From: Woeseiaceae bacterium
GTDB lineage: Bacteria; Pseudomonadota; Gammaproteobacteria; Steroidobacterales; Woeseiaceae
DNA: 64,000 nucleotides
Direction: 5' to 3'
Assembly: GCA_013043165.1 (NCBI GenBank)
Contig: JABDOQ010000052.1
Coordinates: 20,175 to 84,174 of the forward strand
The first letter of the stretch is position 1. Every line of letters starts with the position of its first letter. A model generated the notes under the pieces. That model saw only the letters and a program-made list of their open reading frames with translations, was not told the DNA's origin and did no database searches. Positions 44,815 to 52,970 of this stretch are shown here, one piece after another. The position numbers were made by a program, and so were the translations under genes.

Positions 44815-46423
44815 CGCCGAAATTCTCCGGTACCGTGTTCGGTCGTTTCAGATCGGCAAGAATTTCCCGCGCAGCGTTGGCGCCGGGCGCCGCCATGACG
44901 CCACCGCCCGGGTGAGTGCTGGAACCGCACATATACAGCCCACCTACCGGGCCGCGGTACTGCGCATAACCGGGCAGCGGACGGTTAAACAGCAGCTGGT
45001 CCATCGTCAGTTCGCCGTGGAATATGTTGCCCTCGGTAATTCCGATTTCCGCCTCGATGTCCTGCGGCGTCCTGATTTCGGCATGCAGAATAAGGTCCCT
45101 GAAGTCGGGACTGTAGTTCGAGATCTGATCGATCACGGCATTGCCAAACGCGTCTTTTTCTTCACTCGTCCAGGCGCGACCGTCGATCTGGTAAGGACAG
45201 TACTGAACAAAGCAGCTCATGAAATGTTTGCCCGGGGGCGCCATGGTTGGATCGCTTAATGTCGGAATGACCATATCGATATAGGGATCCTTCGACCAGG
45301 TGCCGTCCTTCCAGTCATCGTAAGCACGCTCCATGCGCTCCATAGAGTCGATGAAATGCATATCGCTGTGGTGCAGCGAGCTGCCTTCCGGCAAAGCCGG
45401 AAACGTCGGCAGGCCATCGAGTGCGATATTTACTTTGCCCGACGAGCCGCGGATCTTGAAGTTCTCGACGCGGTTGTGAAACGACGCCGGCAAATCGTTC
45501 TTGTCCATACAAGTCAGGAAGGTGCGCTTGACGTCCATGGCGGAGACAACCACGGGCGCCGATATCTCGTCGCCATTTTGAAGCGCAACACCGGTTACCT
45601 TGCCGTTCTTCACTGTAATCTGACCGACGCCCGCCTCGGTACGCAGCTCGCCTCCTGCTGCCTGGAATGCACTCGCGATGGAATTGGAAACGGCGCCCAT
45701 GCCGCCACGAGCGAAGCCCCACGAGCCCACGTTGCCGTCGACGTCGCCCATGTAGTGATGCAACAGCACGTAGGCCGTACCCGGTGAATGAATGCCCAGG
45801 GCAGTGCCAATAATGCCGCTGCCGGAAAATGCCGCCTTGATGACGTCCGTTTCGAAATACTCGTCCAGGTATTCGGCGACACTCATCGTCCAGAAGCGAA
45901 TCGTGTCGTACATGCGATCTTCGCCCATAGCCAGGAATTTGCCGCCTATACGGATGAGTTCCTTGATGTCACGTGGCTTGAACGACGTGGGGTCGGGTGC
46001 GGTGCTGAGCAGGAAATCGCGAATGAAACGACATTGCCGCATGGTATCGGCAGAATATGTTTTGTAAGCATCCGCATCGTGGCGCGAAAACCGGGCCATT
46101 TCGCGATAAGCGACTTCTTCGTCGTGATAGGAGCCGAAGTAGTCGCCGTTTTGCATGAACGTCACGGAACCGCCGTACGGCGTTACCTGCAAGCCGTGCT
46201 TGTGCAATTCCAGCGCCCGGTAGATTTCCGGCCGCAGCAGGCTGCACACATACGAACAGTTCGAGTACCACCAGTCCTTGTAAAGATTCCGGCTTACCGC
46301 CGCGCCACCGATATAGTCGTTTTTCTCAACACAAACGACATCGAGACCGGCTTTTGCAAGGAAAGCGGCGTTCGTCAGTCCATTGTGTCCTGCGCCAACG
46401 ACAATCGCGTCATAGGTTTTCAT
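44807..46423 (-). CDS. PYROXD2/CrtI-like NAD(P)/FAD-dependent oxidoreductase (first of pair)
   Basis: A 538-residue flavoprotein, paralogous to the next gene. It starts MKTYDAIVVGAGHNGLTNAA with the Rossmann loop; GGAAVSRNLYKDWWYSNCSY follows, and the FAD end motif is MCGSSTHPGGGVMAAPGANA. ATG 46423 is chosen from the frame because it aligns with its paralogue. It begins 4 bp after the Rieske gene stop. The N-terminal third of the pair is nearly identical in pattern but the middle differs, suggesting each has its own substrate surface. Confidence 0.9.
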   Translation of the reverse strand: MKTYDAIVVGAGHNGLTNAAFLAKAGLDVVCVEKNDYIGGAAVSRNLYKDWWYSNCSYVCSLLRPEIYRALELHKHGLQVTPYGGSVTFMQNGDYFGSYHDEEVAYREMARFSRHDADAYKTYSADTMRQCRFIRDFLLSTAPDPTSFKPRDIKELIRIGGKFLAMGEDRMYDTIRFWTMSVAEYLDEYFETDVIKAAFSGSGIIGTALGIHSPGTAYVLLHHYMGDVDGNVGSWGFARGGMGAVSNSIASAFQAAGGELRTEAGVGQITVKNGKVTGVALQNGDEISAPVVVSAMDVKRTFLTCMDKNDLPASFHNRVENFKIRGSSGKVNIALDGLPTFPALPEGSSLHHSDMHFIDSMERMERAYDDWKDGTWSKDPYIDMVIPTLSDPTMAPPGKHFMSCFVQYCPYQIDGRAWTSEEKDAFGNAVIDQISNYSPDFRDLILHAEIRTPQDIEAEIGITEGNIFHGELTMDQLLFNRPLPGYAQYRGPVGGLYMCGSSTHPGGGVMAAPGANAAREILADLKRPNTVPENFGDD

Positions 46424-46427
46424 TTGC

Positions 46428-47678
46428 TCACGCTCCTGGCCCTGGTTTCTTTTCCGGGTCAGGCCGCTGCAATTCCTGCAGAATCCACTCGACGTAGGTC
46501 CGTTCCGCGCGCTCCATGCCCGAGAACGGTCCGGGCCGATAGTACTTCGAATGTATGCCTTTTGAATTGTTGACGATAATTTCTTTGTCCGCCTGCATAG
46601 TGACATCCCATAACCAGGTCAAGTCGCTGACGTTATAGTCTTTGCCTTCGTCAGCATTGCCCCGCACCAGCCAGTAAATTTCGCAGTTCGAATTGTTGTG
46701 ATCGACAGGCGTAAACACGTAAGCAACGACGTGATCGCTGTACGCCAGCAGGAACGAAAATGCGCCGAGAGAAAAGTCCGAGGCGCCGCCATCATAATCG
46801 GTAAAATCGCCGAGCAACGGTGCCACAGGGCCACCGTCTTTGCTGCCTGTTTTGTATTTGTCGAACAACGCTGTTCGGCTGTAGCCATAGCCAATCTCGC
46901 CTGGACGCGCAGCCGTGTCGATATGATCGATGTAAAGGTCTGTAACGCCGCAGGCCTCCATCTTTGCCTTCATTCCTGCCTGTACGCGCTCGCGCTTCTC
47001 GCTGTCGAGCATCAGCGTGTGCATACGCGCATACTCCGGGTGCGCCGTCGCACAGTGATAGCACTCCTGGTAATTCTCGATTGAGAGCTTCCAGTTCGCA
47101 GGGATTTTGTAGGTCTTCTGCGCCGCCACCTTGAGGTTTTCGAAATCAAACATCGCCATCGGCTCAGAGAGGTCTCGCTTCGCCCCTTCAAGTGACAGGG
47201 GTGTATCTGTAAAACAAACGAAAATCAGCCCGTGAATGACATCGACCGATACGGGATTCAGGCTGTGCGCCGCCATGTCGAAGTCTTCGGGCATGCTACG
47301 CGCCGCGAACAACTCGCCGTCTATGTCATACGTCCAGCCATGATACGGGCAAACGAACTTGTCCGCGTGGCCGTCGGATTCCTGGCAAATCATTGAACCG
47401 CGGTGACGACAAACGTTGGCAAAGCCTTTCAGAGCGCCGCTTTTTGCACGCACGATGATCGCAGACTCCCGCGCCACATTGAGGACTTTGAAATCACCCG
47501 GTTCCGGCAACTGTGAAACGTGTCCCGCGAGTATCCAGTGGCGATTGATAATGCGTTCTATCTCTAACTCGTAGATGTCAGGATCCGTATAAAAGCGCTG
47601 CTCGAGAGAATACCCCGCCTTCTGATTTGCGATCAGTTCGGCGATTGACCGCTTGTCTTCGTCCAGAACGGCACTCAT
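46428..47678 (-). CDS. Rieske non-haem iron oxygenase alpha subunit, GbcA-like
   Basis: A 416-residue oxygenase. The 2Fe-2S Rieske site is NVCRHRGSMICQ and FVCPYHGW (Cys90, His92, Cys110, His113). The catalytic iron site is ENYQECYHCATAHPEY (Glu205, His208, His213), with a later Asp. The family includes glycine betaine monooxygenase GbcA, carnitine oxygenase CntA and ring hydroxylases; the single alpha-subunit form and gene context suggest attack on a methylated amine or similar. No cognate ferredoxin reductase is seen in the operon. ATG 47678 fits the family N-terminus. It heads the four-gene operon. Confidence 0.9.
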   Translation of the reverse strand: MSAVLDEDKRSIAELIANQKAGYSLEQRFYTDPDIYELEIERIINRHWILAGHVSQLPEPGDFKVLNVARESAIIVRAKSGALKGFANVCRHRGSMICQESDGHADKFVCPYHGWTYDIDGELFAARSMPEDFDMAAHSLNPVSVDVIHGLIFVCFTDTPLSLEGAKRDLSEPMAMFDFENLKVAAQKTYKIPANWKLSIENYQECYHCATAHPEYARMHTLMLDSEKRERVQAGMKAKMEACGVTDLYIDHIDTAARPGEIGYGYSRTALFDKYKTGSKDGGPVAPLLGDFTDYDGGASDFSLGAFSFLLAYSDHVVAYVFTPVDHNNSNCEIYWLVRGNADEGKDYNVSDLTWLWDVTMQADKEIIVNNSKGIHSKYYRPGPFSGMERAERTYVEWILQELQRPDPEKKPGPGA

Positions 47679-47716
47679 CACTGATTCCACGATATGAAAC
47701 GTCACTACGACTGCAT

Positions 47717-47732
47717 GCTGCAATATTACAGC
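47717..47732. promoter_or_regulatory. Candidate operator upstream of the Rieske operon
   Basis: GCTGCAATATTACAGC is a 16-bp inverted repeat with one mismatched pair, 38 bp upstream of the Rieske start. Flanking ACTGC and AGT extend partial symmetry. A related half-site is upstream of the TonB receptor. A regulator gene is not found beside it. Confidence 0.35.
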
Positions 47733-47758
47733 AGTCACGGCCTCCCCTATGCTCGTAA

Positions 47759-48940
47759 TTAAATTGCGTTGGGTACGGAAGGGGCTGTCAGCGTTTTCAA
47801 GAACGCCTCTACCTGCCGCAGCTCTCGAGTACTGAGCTCAAGCGGCTTGGCTTCGTTGTGGCCTATCATCGCATCGGGCGCTTCATTGTAATGCCGGAGC
47901 GCTTCAGCAAGCGTTGCGGCCTGGCCTTTGTGCATGTACGGCGCTGTTAATTCCACGTTACGCAGCGATGGCGTGCGAACCGCTCCAATCAGCTCCGGTC
48001 CCGTTCGCACAAACGTCAGCTCCGCACATTGCCGCGCAGGATCATCGCTGTGGTCACCCAGACAGTTGAACGGGTCCGCCAGTGCTTCCTGCACGCCCGC
48101 TACGCGACCTTTGTCAGGCAACTCGCCCGGCGAACTGAGCACACCCGTATTGTGGAACTCGTTGTTCGTAAAGAGCGGTCCATTGTGGCATTGCGTGCAA
48201 TTTGCTTCGCCGATAAACAAACGCAATCCCCACACTTCATCGTCGCTGAACAGGGATTCGCGCTGTTGCCGATTGCCATCGGCAACAGCGTCAACGTAAT
48301 CGTCGAAGCGCGACGCGACGGGCAAGAGCGTGCGTTCGAACGCGGCAATCGCTTTGCCCACATTCGCAAACGCATTATTTAATGCGACGGGGTCATCACC
48401 GGAAATGTCGCCGAATTCCCCGAATAATGCCCGGTAAGCAGATCTGTAGGCATCGTCACCGGCAATGACAGCCACGACCTGCAGGCGGCTGGAGCCGTGT
48501 TCGTTCGGGTCTTCCAGGGGAGACAAGGCCTGTGCCCATTGGCTGTCCCGTCGACCGTCCCAGTACAGCCAGGGACTGTATGCGCTACCAACTATGCTGG
48601 GCGTATTGCGTTTTGATGTGCCAATAGCCTGGCCTTTGGGCAACCCATCTGTGAAGTGCCGCGCGGGCTGGTGGCAGGTCGAGCAGGCAATGCCCCCGTT
48701 GGCACTTAAGCGTGGATCAAAAAACAGCCGCTCACCAAACGCGGCTGCCTGCGCATTGTCTGCCACGGCGTTGCTCGGGTCGGGTGGTAATGCGGGAAGG
48801 CTTGCAAGCGACAGCGAACGGAGCACATCGATCTCGGCATCTGTCCAGACCGGCGGTTCCGTCGACCGGTTTTGCCACCCGATAACGATAACAACAATCA
48901 CGACGACAACGACGCCCAGCTTGAGCAGCAGAGATCTCAC
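47759..48940 (-). CDS. Di-haem cytochrome c peroxidase family protein
   Basis: A 393-residue protein with an N-terminal membrane anchor (LLKLGVVVVVIVVIVIGW). Two haem c sites are seen: CSTCH (Cys86, Cys89, His90) and CTQCH (about residue 245). FGERLFFDPRLSANGGIACS and NTPSIVGSAYSPWLYWDGRR are typical of CcpA/MauG family enzymes, as is TPSLRNVELTAPYMHKGQAA near the end. It would reduce hydrogen peroxide in the periplasm or oxidise a protein cofactor. It overlaps the upstream gene by 4 nt. Confidence 0.92.
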   Translation of the reverse strand: MRSLLLKLGVVVVVIVVIVIGWQNRSTEPPVWTDAEIDVLRSLSLASLPALPPDPSNAVADNAQAAAFGERLFFDPRLSANGGIACSTCHQPARHFTDGLPKGQAIGTSKRNTPSIVGSAYSPWLYWDGRRDSQWAQALSPLEDPNEHGSSRLQVVAVIAGDDAYRSAYRALFGEFGDISGDDPVALNNAFANVGKAIAAFERTLLPVASRFDDYVDAVADGNRQQRESLFSDDEVWGLRLFIGEANCTQCHNGPLFTNNEFHNTGVLSSPGELPDKGRVAGVQEALADPFNCLGDHSDDPARQCAELTFVRTGPELIGAVRTPSLRNVELTAPYMHKGQAATLAEALRHYNEAPDAMIGHNEAKPLELSTRELRQVEAFLKTLTAPSVPNAI

Positions 48941-49920
48941 AAATGCAGCGGTATGAGCACAACAGACGATCCTTCTGCGGTAACGACGGTAACCGTTATT
49001 TCCCAGTACCCGCGCATGTGGAATCGCATGCCATCCAGCCGGTAGTCGCCGTTGCCCAGCTCTTTCGTCACCCTCGGCTGAGTCGGCAGGCCGTGATCGT
49101 GCTCCGGCATGCCGCCTGCGACCTCTATCGTTGCGTTTTCGAGCGGCACACCGTCGGCAGATTCCAGGTGCAGTATCCAGCTGTGAATTCGATTGATCTC
49201 GGGTGGCCCTGCCGGCGTCGAGTAGCTCACGCGTAGCTCGCCATCCTCAGCCGATACCGGTGCTGCGGGCGCAATCAACAGCGCGCAAAACAAGAGGCTG
49301 CTTGCTGCCCTCGACCAACGGCCCTTCGTCCAACGCCTGAGCCGACCACTCATTACAAGGTACTGCAGCTGCAACAGTAGCAACACGACGATGAAGAATG
49401 GCCAGTAGCCAACGCCGGTAAAGCCTACTTCAAACGGGAAAACGGCCGCGTAGACCTTGCTCGTGTCGGGCTGCGTAGCAGAAACAATACCGATAAATTC
49501 ACCCTCTTCCGAAAACTCATGCAAAACCGTAAACACATTCGGTTCAATAACGGCTTCCTGATAAAACACGGTTGCGCTGCCGAGGTCATCTATTTGCTCG
49601 ATGTCTTCCATTCGTGCAAAGCGGCCTTTACCCGTTACATCGCGAATAATCCTGAAGTCGATTGGCATGCCCTTGAGCGCGTCGTGCTGGTATTCCATGA
49701 CAAAAACGCTTTCGGAAGCAGCCGGCAGGTCCTCACAGAACTGCTCATGGCCGCTCACACGAGGCTGATAAATTTTGAAATGGGCGCGCAGGTAATTGAC
49801 CTTGATGACGCACAGGTCGTCCTCCTGTACGACGCCACCGTGCGCAAAAACGGCACCCGAAAAGAATGCCGACACGACAAAGCTGAGAAAAAGCCGGAAA
49901 GCCGTCGTTTCCATAATCAT
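48937..49920 (-). CDS. Membrane-anchored periplasmic protein with C-terminal YtkA/FixH-like domain
   Basis: A 327-residue protein in two halves. Residues 1-27 are a signal peptide (RLFLSFVVSAFFSGAVFA). A periplasmic beta-rich domain runs to about 165, then a membrane helix (WPFFIVVLLLLQLQYLVMS), a short basic loop (RLRRWTKGRWSR) and a second hydrophobic segment that looks like another signal peptide (LLFCALLIAPAAPVSA). The C-terminal domain has GGMPEHDHGLPTQPRVT and FHMRGYWEITVTV, typical of YtkA-like domains in copper-related and FixH-type proteins. Function is unknown; it is coupled to the peroxidase by ATGA. Confidence 0.75.
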   Translation of the reverse strand: MIMETTAFRLFLSFVVSAFFSGAVFAHGGVVQEDDLCVIKVNYLRAHFKIYQPRVSGHEQFCEDLPAASESVFVMEYQHDALKGMPIDFRIIRDVTGKGRFARMEDIEQIDDLGSATVFYQEAVIEPNVFTVLHEFSEEGEFIGIVSATQPDTSKVYAAVFPFEVGFTGVGYWPFFIVVLLLLQLQYLVMSGRLRRWTKGRWSRAASSLLFCALLIAPAAPVSAEDGELRVSYSTPAGPPEINRIHSWILHLESADGVPLENATIEVAGGMPEHDHGLPTQPRVTKELGNGDYRLDGMRFHMRGYWEITVTVVTAEGSSVVLIPLHL

Positions 49921-49981
49921 TCGTGTATTCTAACCGTAGCCCGTGCGCCATCACAGCCGCTGCATCGCAGCGGCCAATCTT

Positions 49982-50674
49982 ATGAACCTACTGCTCAGCA
50001 TTGCTGCTTTACTGCTTGGCCCGATGATCTACGGACTCGGCCGACGCAACCATGTCGCCAGGCAGGTGCTGGATGGCTTCATTTTTATCACGATTGCAGG
50101 GATCATCTGCGTCAATATCATTCCGGAAGCGCTAACTATCGGCGGCACGCTGGCAATTGTCTTCCTGGTTCTTGGCATAGTCTTTCCGGTCATCATCGAG
50201 CGTGGCTTTCACGGCGCGTTTCACGAAGCACACAAGCTGGTACTGATTATCGCCGCGCTGGGATTGGTCGTTCATGCGCTCATCGACGGCATCGCTCTGC
50301 TGCCCTCGCGAGGCAGTGAGCTCGCTTACGCCGTGATTCTGCACAGGCTCCCGGTCGGCATGGCAATCTGGTGGTCGCTGCGGCCGAACCTGGGCCTGCC
50401 GGTGGCTATTGCCGCGCTCGCAATGATCAGTATCGCTACGGCGGTTTCCTACACGCTTGGCGGGCCAATGGTCGAACTGGCGGAAGCACGGAGTATTGCT
50501 TATGTGCAGGCATTCGTCTCGGGCTCGCTGATACATGTGGTGGCGTTTGGAGTAACGCATGATCATGGCGGCCACATAGAACCGGTCGCGAAATCCCAGG
50601 ATTGGGGCTACCGCGTGGGTATCTTGCTGGGACTGTTCCTGGTATTCACAGCGCCGCAGCTACACAGCCAGTGA
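49982..50674 (+). CDS. ZIP-like metal permease
   Basis: A 230-residue protein with seven or eight hydrophobic helices. Helix 4 and 5 patterns HALIDGIALLP and ILHRLPVGMAIWW recall the HNxxDG and HxxPEG metal motifs of ZIP transporters, but the second has V in place of E. The C-terminal VTHDHGGHIEP is His-rich. It would carry zinc, iron or another divalent metal. ATG 49982 is chosen within a longer frame because it opens helix 1. It is divergent from the YtkA-like gene. Confidence 0.75.
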   Translation: MNLLLSIAALLLGPMIYGLGRRNHVARQVLDGFIFITIAGIICVNIIPEALTIGGTLAIVFLVLGIVFPVIIERGFHGAFHEAHKLVLIIAALGLVVHALIDGIALLPSRGSELAYAVILHRLPVGMAIWWSLRPNLGLPVAIAALAMISIATAVSYTLGGPMVELAEARSIAYVQAFVSGSLIHVVAFGVTHDHGGHIEPVAKSQDWGYRVGILLGLFLVFTAPQLHSQ

Positions 50675-50701
50675 AACCACCCGTGCCCCGCGGACCTGCT
50701 T

Positions 50702-51196
50702 TCACGCAGGGCCCTCTTTCCTGAGGAAACGGCTGCGGTGAATGATGAGAGGGTCGGTTTTCCTGTCCTCGCAGCGATGCACACGTCCCACGATAATCTT
50801 GTGATCGCCGCCCGGGTAGACGTGCTCCGTACTGCATTGCAAGCAAGCGGCAAACTCGGGAAGAATCGGTACGCCGTGAAGTCCCTCGCTGCAATCGAGC
50901 GTTTTGAACTTGCTGTTCCCACTTTGCGCAAATCGATCGGATAATTCCTGCTGATCCAACGCCAGCACATGTACCGCAAAATATTTTGCGCTGGTGAAAA
51001 CGTCATAGCTCATTGAATCGACACCGACGCTCCACAGAACTAGCGGCGGCTCCAGCGAAACGGAGTTGAAGCTGCTCACAGTTATGCCGACTTTCTCGCC
51101 GTTCGCATCGAGCGTCGTAACGACTGCGACGCCGGTCGCGAAGCAGCTCAGCGCGCGGCGGAATGCGTCGACCTCTATTTCTGTCCTGTCTGCCAA
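50702..51196 (-). CDS. Flavin reductase-family protein
   Basis: A 164-residue FMN-binding split-barrel protein. FRRALSCFATGVAVVTTLDA, ITVSSFNSVSLEPPLVLWSV and the closing GDHKIIVGRVHRCE are standard for flavin reductases that supply reduced flavin to monooxygenases. No monooxygenase needing it is adjacent. It overlaps the BASS gene by 22 nt, so both are probably in one transcript. Confidence 0.92.
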   Translation of the reverse strand: MADRTEIEVDAFRRALSCFATGVAVVTTLDANGEKVGITVSSFNSVSLEPPLVLWSVGVDSMSYDVFTSAKYFAVHVLALDQQELSDRFAQSGNSKFKTLDCSEGLHGVPILPEFAACLQCSTEHVYPGGDHKIIVGRVHRCEDRKTDPLIIHRSRFLRKEGPA

Positions 51197-52110
51197 AGCA
51201 GTTGCCTTCTATTGTCCAATGTCCGAAACAGCCCGACGATAACGCCACCGGCGATCAAATCCCATACGCCCCACACAGCGGCAACTGCCGCCGCTCCTCC
51301 CAGGCCTTTCAGCTGGCTGACCAGAATAACAAGAGCCAGCCCGGAATTCTGAATACCTATCTCGAATGTCAGTGCCCTGCGAGTTGAACGAATCCGCGAC
51401 AGGATCATTCCCACTGTCGCACCGGTAGCAAACGCAATGGCATTGTGCAGCACAACTACGATGCCGAGCAGCGACAGGACAGGGATCAGAATATCAAGAA
51501 AGTATACGATTCCGTAAATGATGACGCCGAGCAGCACGGAGCTCCCCAGCAACGTTGTACGCCGCCGGATCCGCTCTGCCACATCCGGTGCCCTTGCTGC
51601 CACCGTCATTCCCAGCACCAGTGGCACAGCCAGCAGGAAGGTCGTTTGCGCCAGGAACAGGAGCGGACTTACATCCAGCGTCCTTAACAGCGTCGACGTC
51701 GGCTTGTAAGTGTGTGACCAGAAAAGAATCGACGCAGGTGTCAGTAAAGCTGCAAGCATACTCGATGTCGCGGTCAGGGCGACCGATACGGCAACGCTGC
51801 CGCGGGACAGGTACGTCATCAGGTTGGATACGGCGCCGCCCGGACAGCAAGCGACAACAATCATTCCGAGCGCAACGGATGCGGGCGGCGTAATCACGAG
51901 AATCAGCAGGTAGGTAACAAATGGAAGAACCAGCACCTGCGCAAAGACCCCGCCCAGGAACAGCACGGGCTTGTCGAGAAGGAAGCGAAAATCATCCACG
52001 CGCAGCCCCAGCGCGACACTGAACATGACAATCATGAGCGCCAGCGCCACGCCCGTCTGCCCGACAGGATCGAGCACTATGCGCAGGCTGTCGAGTTCGG
52101 TTACGTCCAC
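51175..52110 (-). CDS. Bile acid:sodium symporter (BASS) family protein
   Basis: A 311-residue membrane protein with about nine helices. GMIVVACCPGGAVSNLMTYL is the sodium-site crossover helix signature of the family, and FEIGIQNSGLALVILVSQLK near residues 245-265 is the second. Bacterial relatives carry bile acids, pantothenate, glucosinolates or other organic anions. Substrate is unknown. The flavin reductase overlaps its end. Confidence 0.9.
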   Translation of the reverse strand: MDVTELDSLRIVLDPVGQTGVALALMIVMFSVALGLRVDDFRFLLDKPVLFLGGVFAQVLVLPFVTYLLILVITPPASVALGMIVVACCPGGAVSNLMTYLSRGSVAVSVALTATSSMLAALLTPASILFWSHTYKPTSTLLRTLDVSPLLFLAQTTFLLAVPLVLGMTVAARAPDVAERIRRRTTLLGSSVLLGVIIYGIVYFLDILIPVLSLLGIVVVLHNAIAFATGATVGMILSRIRSTRRALTFEIGIQNSGLALVILVSQLKGLGGAAAVAAVWGVWDLIAGGVIVGLFRTLDNRRQLLWQTGQK

Positions 52111-52247
52111 GATTTCAGCAACTTGTGTCTCCCGCCGGGGAAAACGGCTTGCGACCAGTGTAGCGTCCGACCTGACCCCGTCAAAGTACTTGCGTCCATA
52201 GTGACTTAGGCATAATTTCGACGTACCGCCAATGCGGGGGAGAGACG

Positions 52248-52970
52248 ATGAACGAACGAAAATTCTTCAAGCATTCGACACTATCCATATTTATCGTTTT
52301 GTTATCCGGCTGTGTCATGTCCAGCAATGTGCAGCAAATTGATCGACTCGAGTCCGTTGGTGAAAGCCCGCGTATCGTCATGATGCCGCCTGACGTGAAG
52401 TATTACCTGTTGACGGCTTCCGGTGTCCCGGAACCCAACGTCGAATGGACCACTGCCGCCCGCGAAAACTTCCACGTGGCGATGACCGACTATGCCGCTT
52501 CGATCGGCACTGATCTCGCGTTTATCAGCGCGGACAGCCTGAGCGAGAACGAGGTTCGTTATGAGTCCCTGCACTCCGCGGTTGGTAGTTCACTGCTGAA
52601 CCACCACTTCGGCATGATGAAGCTCCCCAGCAAGAACGGCAAGTTCGACTGGTCATTGGGACCCGAAATCGCCTCGATCGGCAAAAACCACGATGCCGAC
52701 TACGCCCTGTTCGTTTATTACAGGGACTACCAGGCCTCGGGTGGCCGGGTTGCCATGGCGGTCCTGGCGGCTGCGGTCGGTAGTGCCATCGTGACCGGTT
52801 CGGAACACGGCTTCGCTTCGCTGGTTGATCTCAAGACGGGAGACATCGTGTGGTTCAACGTCGTTAATGCGGGCGCCGGTGAACTGCGAAACAAGGACGG
52901 TGCAGCGACGGCCGTTCGCGCCCTTTTCAAGGATATCCCAACAGCCCGGGGCAGCGGCGAGCAGCAATGA
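52248..52970 (+). CDS. Lipoprotein of unknown function
   Basis: A 240-residue lipoprotein: MNERKFFKHSTLSIFIVLLS ends in lipobox LLSGC at residue 22. The mature chain has IVMMPPDVKYYLLTASGVPE, a segment recalling lipoproteins that bind nucleotides or peptidoglycan, ADYALFVYYRDYQASGGRVA and ASLVDLKTGDIVWFNVVNAG, which resemble the CsgG/LpoB-like fold. The gene has a strong ribosome site and overlaps the M48 gene by 4 nt. Function is unknown. Confidence 0.75.
   Translation: MNERKFFKHSTLSIFIVLLSGCVMSSNVQQIDRLESVGESPRIVMMPPDVKYYLLTASGVPEPNVEWTTAARENFHVAMTDYAASIGTDLAFISADSLSENEVRYESLHSAVGSSLLNHHFGMMKLPSKNGKFDWSLGPEIASIGKNHDADYALFVYYRDYQASGGRVAMAVLAAAVGSAIVTGSEHGFASLVDLKTGDIVWFNVVNAGAGELRNKDGAATAVRALFKDIPTARGSGEQQ

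Noticed and set aside
43270..46423. CrtI-like flavoproteins as evidence for a carotenoid cluster
   Set aside because: No phytoene synthase, cyclase or GGPP synthase is present, and the genes are embedded with Rieske and GcvT-type genes; PYROXD2-like is the better label.
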